Source: Rhodospirillales bacterium (GTDB taxonomy: Bacteria; Pseudomonadota; Alphaproteobacteria; Kiloniellales; JACOMY01). From it: a stretch of DNA of 64,000 bases. The position numbers and the translations under genes are program-made. The notes below the pieces were generated by a model. It was not told where the DNA came from. It did not search any database and saw nothing but the letters and a program-made list of their open reading frames with translations. Below are positions 61,983-64,000 of the stretch, in pieces. The stretch's first letter is position 1, and the number at the start of each line of letters is the position of its first letter. The stretch covers positions 1 to 64,000 of the forward strand of contig JACOMY010000010.1 of assembly GCA_014324045.1 (NCBI GenBank). The letters are read 5' to 3'.

Positions 61983-62378
61983 TTAGTAGACCCGACAGAG
62001 GATCTCGCCGCCCACATTCTGCGCCCGAGCCTCGTGATCCGAAAGGACACCGCGAGGCGTCGAGAGGATCTGGATTCCCAGACCGTTGTAGAAGCGCGGC
62101 AGATCCGCAATCTTCGAATAGACGCGCCGTCCCGGCTTAGAGACACGCGCAATCTCGCGAATAACGGGCGAACCTTCGTGATACTTCAGTTCAATCTCCA
62201 TCATTGAACGGGGGCCGTCCTGAAAAAAACTAAAGTCGCGAATGAAGCCTTCACGCTTCAGCACCTCCAGCACGTTGGCATGCAGCTTGGAAGCCGGTGC
62301 AACAATCTTGCTTCGACCGATGCGCTGCTCGTTGCGAATGCGGGTCAGCATATCCCCAAGGGGATCATTCAAAGCCAT
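61983..62378 (-). CDS. rpsH: 30S ribosomal protein S8
   Basis: A 131-aa protein starting MALNDPLGDMLTRIRNEQRI; the start at 62378 matches the family, and a longer frame adds 11 unlike residues. It ends STPRGVLSDHEARAQNVGGE and LCRVY. It binds 16S rRNA and in enterics represses the spc operon. Confidence 0.97.
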   Translation of the reverse strand: MALNDPLGDMLTRIRNEQRIGRSKIVAPASKLHANVLEVLKREGFIRDFSFFQDGPRSMMEIELKYHEGSPVIREIARVSKPGRRVYSKIADLPRFYNGLGIQILSTPRGVLSDHEARAQNVGGEILCRVY

Positions 62379-62404
62379 GGTCCGGGCCACTCCCTTCCCT
62401 AAAC

Positions 62405-62710
62405 TTACCAACTTGACTTAGTGACGCCGGGGATCAGTCCCTGCGACGCTAACTCGCGCAGCGTGATACGCGAGAGTGCGAACTTGCGATAGTACCCCCG
62501 CGGCCGTCCGGAGACGACACAGCGGTTGCGAATGCGAACCTTGGAGCCGTTGCGCGGTAACTCGGCCAACTTCAGGTAAGCCTGAAAACGATCCTCCGGC
62601 GAGGCCTCGCGGTCGCGAGCCACTTTCATTAGACGATGCCGGCGCCTTTCGCAGATCTTGACTAACTTGCGCCGATGCTTGTTTTTCTCGACTGCAGACT
62701 TTTTTGCCAT
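62405..62710 (-). CDS. rpsN: 30S ribosomal protein S14
   Basis: A 101-aa protein of the zinc-free long type, with [20 protein letters not shown] near 53-72 and the [20 protein letters not shown] tail. It lacks the CxxC pairs of the short form. Confidence 0.97.
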   Translation of the reverse strand: MAKKSAVEKNKHRRKLVKICERRRHRLMKVARDREASPEDRFQAYLKLAELPRNGSKVRIRNRCVVSGRPRGYYRKFALSRITLRELASQGLIPGVTKSSW

Positions 62711-62722
62711 CCACTCGTCCCC

Positions 62723-63274
62723 TTAACCTTGCTGGCCTTGGAACGGCATGTCGAAAGCCCGCAACAGGTCGCGCGCCCCGTCATCCGTCTTGGCCGTAGT
62801 GCAAATCACGATGTCCATGCCGCGGATTGTATCGACCTTGTCATAGTCGATTTCAGCGAAGACAATCTGCTCCTTCAAACCCATCGCGTAGTTACCGCGG
62901 CCGTCGAATGCCTTGGCCGGAATGCCGCGGAAGTCGCGGACGCGCGGCAACGCTATCGTCACAAAACGATCGAGAAACTCGTACATCTGCGCCCGGCGCA
63001 AGGTCACCTTGCAGCCGATCGGCATCCCCTCACGCAGCTTGAAGCCGGCGATCGAGCGGCGGGCTCGGGTAACGACCGGCTTCTGACCGGCGATCAGGGC
63101 CATCTCACCCACGGCCGCCTGCAGCTTCTTGCTATCTTGCACAGCTTCGCCGACACCCATGTTAAGCACTATCTTCTCGATCTTCGGAACCTCATGGAGG
63201 TTCTTGTAGAAACCGTCGGCCATAAGCTTCGGCCGAATTTCGATCTCGTATCGCTCTTGGAAGCGAGGCTTCAT
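62723..63274 (-). CDS. rplE: 50S ribosomal protein L5
   Basis: A 183-aa protein with [20 protein letters not shown] near 28-47, [19 protein letters not shown] and the terminal [20 protein letters not shown]. It binds 5S rRNA and the P-site tRNA. Confidence 0.97.
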   Translation of the reverse strand: MKPRFQERYEIEIRPKLMADGFYKNLHEVPKIEKIVLNMGVGEAVQDSKKLQAAVGEMALIAGQKPVVTRARRSIAGFKLREGMPIGCKVTLRRAQMYEFLDRFVTIALPRVRDFRGIPAKAFDGRGNYAMGLKEQIVFAEIDYDKVDTIRGMDIVICTTAKTDDGARDLLRAFDMPFQGQQG

Positions 63275-63291
63275 CGTCTTGTCCTTCCCCG

Positions 63292-63606
63292 CTAACTATC
63301 GATCACCACGCCGGACCGACGTGCGATACGAATCTTTCGGCCATCCTTGTCTGTGCAAAAGCCAATGCGGGTCGGCCGGTCGCTCTCGGGATCGAGCAGG
63401 GCCACGTTGGAGAGATGGATCGGCGATTCGCGCTCAATAACCCCGCCCAGGTCGCGTGGGGTCTGGCGCTGATGGCGCCTTACCACGTTCACACCGGCAA
63501 CCACCACCCGACACTCGCTCGGCAGTACACGCATAACTTCGCCACGCACGCCTTTGTCCTTGCCGCTGGTGACGACCACTTGGTCGCCTTTCTTAATCTT
63601 AGCCAT
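63292..63606 (-). CDS. rplX: 50S ribosomal protein L24
   Basis: A 104-aa protein with a KOW motif: [20 protein letters not shown] (5-24), then [15 protein letters not shown]. It starts assembly of the 50S subunit and lies 25 bp after rplN. Confidence 0.97.
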   Translation of the reverse strand: MAKIKKGDQVVVTSGKDKGVRGEVMRVLPSECRVVVAGVNVVRRHQRQTPRDLGGVIERESPIHLSNVALLDPESDRPTRIGFCTDKDGRKIRIARRSGVVIDS

Positions 63607-63631
63607 CGTCTTCTCGTACGGCCTTCACGCG

Positions 63632-64000
63632 TTAGAGAACTTCCGGCGCCAAGGACACGATCTTCATGTAGCGCCGGGCGCGCAATTCGCGCGTCACAGG
63701 GCCGAAGATGCGTGTGCCGATTGGCTCGCCCTGCTTGTTCATCAGCACCACGGCGTTGCGATCAAAACGGATCACGCTGCCGTCGTTGCGCTTGATGTCC
63801 TTGGCGGTCCTCACCACTACGGCACGGTGCACATCGCCCTTCTTCACGCGACCGCGAGGAACGGCTTCTTTGACCGAGATCACGATGATGTCGCCGATGC
63901 CAGCATACTTGCGCTTCGACCCACCAAGCACCTTAATGCACTGGACACGGCGCGCACCGGAGTTGTCAGCAACATCTAGATTACTTTGCATCTGGATCAT
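63632..64000 (-). CDS. rplN: 50S ribosomal protein L14
   Basis: A complete 122-aa protein whose ATG is exactly the last codon of the window. It starts [20 protein letters not shown] and ends [15 protein letters not shown], as in the family. It is the first spc gene in the window; upstream genes lie outside. Confidence 0.97.
   Translation of the reverse strand: MIQMQSNLDVADNSGARRVQCIKVLGGSKRKYAGIGDIIVISVKEAVPRGRVKKGDVHRAVVVRTAKDIKRNDGSVIRFDRNAVVLMNKQGEPIGTRIFGPVTRELRARRYMKIVSLAPEVL

Overview
The window is GC-rich DNA from an alphaproteobacterium, most probably a relative of the Rhodospirillales/Rhodovibrionaceae. This is inferred from protein style, from the operon order S10/spc-alpha followed by degP and rarA, from an ATP12-type F1 assembly chaperone, and from a short-LID adenylate kinase. 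No rRNA or tRNA gene, CRISPR array or intact insertion sequence was found.

1-1.75 kb: two diverging copies of a roughly 290-bp segment, each holding the promoter region and signal peptide of a small secreted protein (one gene cut by the window edge), separated by about 1 kb without a convincing gene. 1.75-7.15 kb: a compact pterin/flavin-like cluster. It contains a GTP cyclohydrolase II with a degenerate DHBP-synthase half, a RibD-type reductase, a SAM methyltransferase, a GT4 glycosyltransferase, a PTPS/QueD-fold protein that has lost most catalytic residues, and a zinc-less MDR oxidoreductase. opgH (osmoregulated periplasmic glucan synthase) follows divergently.

9.3-20.5 kb: the most striking part, a one-direction operon for a bacterial microcompartment (BMC). 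A PotDABC-like importer precedes a short-chain dehydrogenase, an APH/choline-kinase-fold kinase, a class III aminotransferase-fold enzyme, a CoA-acylating-type aldehyde dehydrogenase, two tandem-domain shell proteins (BMC-T), one BMC-P, one BMC-H and an uncharacterised 139-aa protein. The gene set matches the amino-alcohol (1-amino-2-propanol, RMM-type) compartments described in Mycobacterium and Rhodococcus. Inferred route: import, phosphorylation, phospho-lyase release of an aldehyde inside the shell, oxidation to acyl-CoA. The ALDH C-terminus and the N-terminus of the 139-aa protein carry similar amphipathic helices that look like encapsulation peptides. Next to it (21-26.2 kb) sit a dimethylglycine-dehydrogenase-like flavoprotein, a non-pyrrolysine MttB-family methyltransferase and a LysR regulator, suggesting methylamine-type catabolism.

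26.5-39.7 kb: housekeeping and envelope genes: a ScsB/DsbD-like reductase, a redoxin, a TupA-like ATP-grasp, an EamA exporter, a DNA glycosylase, gluQ, accC-accB-aroQ, a DsbA-like protein, an M48 protease, and a GGT-like lipoprotein that seems to lack its nucleophile. 39.7-49.2 kb is eroded: remnants of an aminotransferase, mtgA, an NtrC-like regulator, a quinone oxidoreductase, an ELM1-like protein and a metallo-beta-lactamase-fold protein lie among intact CaiB, GT9, thiolase, Lrp, VOC and ATP12 genes, with a 53-bp tandem duplication. 49.3-54.8 kb: a pseudouridine synthase, crcB, an isochorismatase-like protein, rarA and degP. 54.8-64 kb: the spc/alpha ribosomal operon from rplN to rplQ, on the minus strand.
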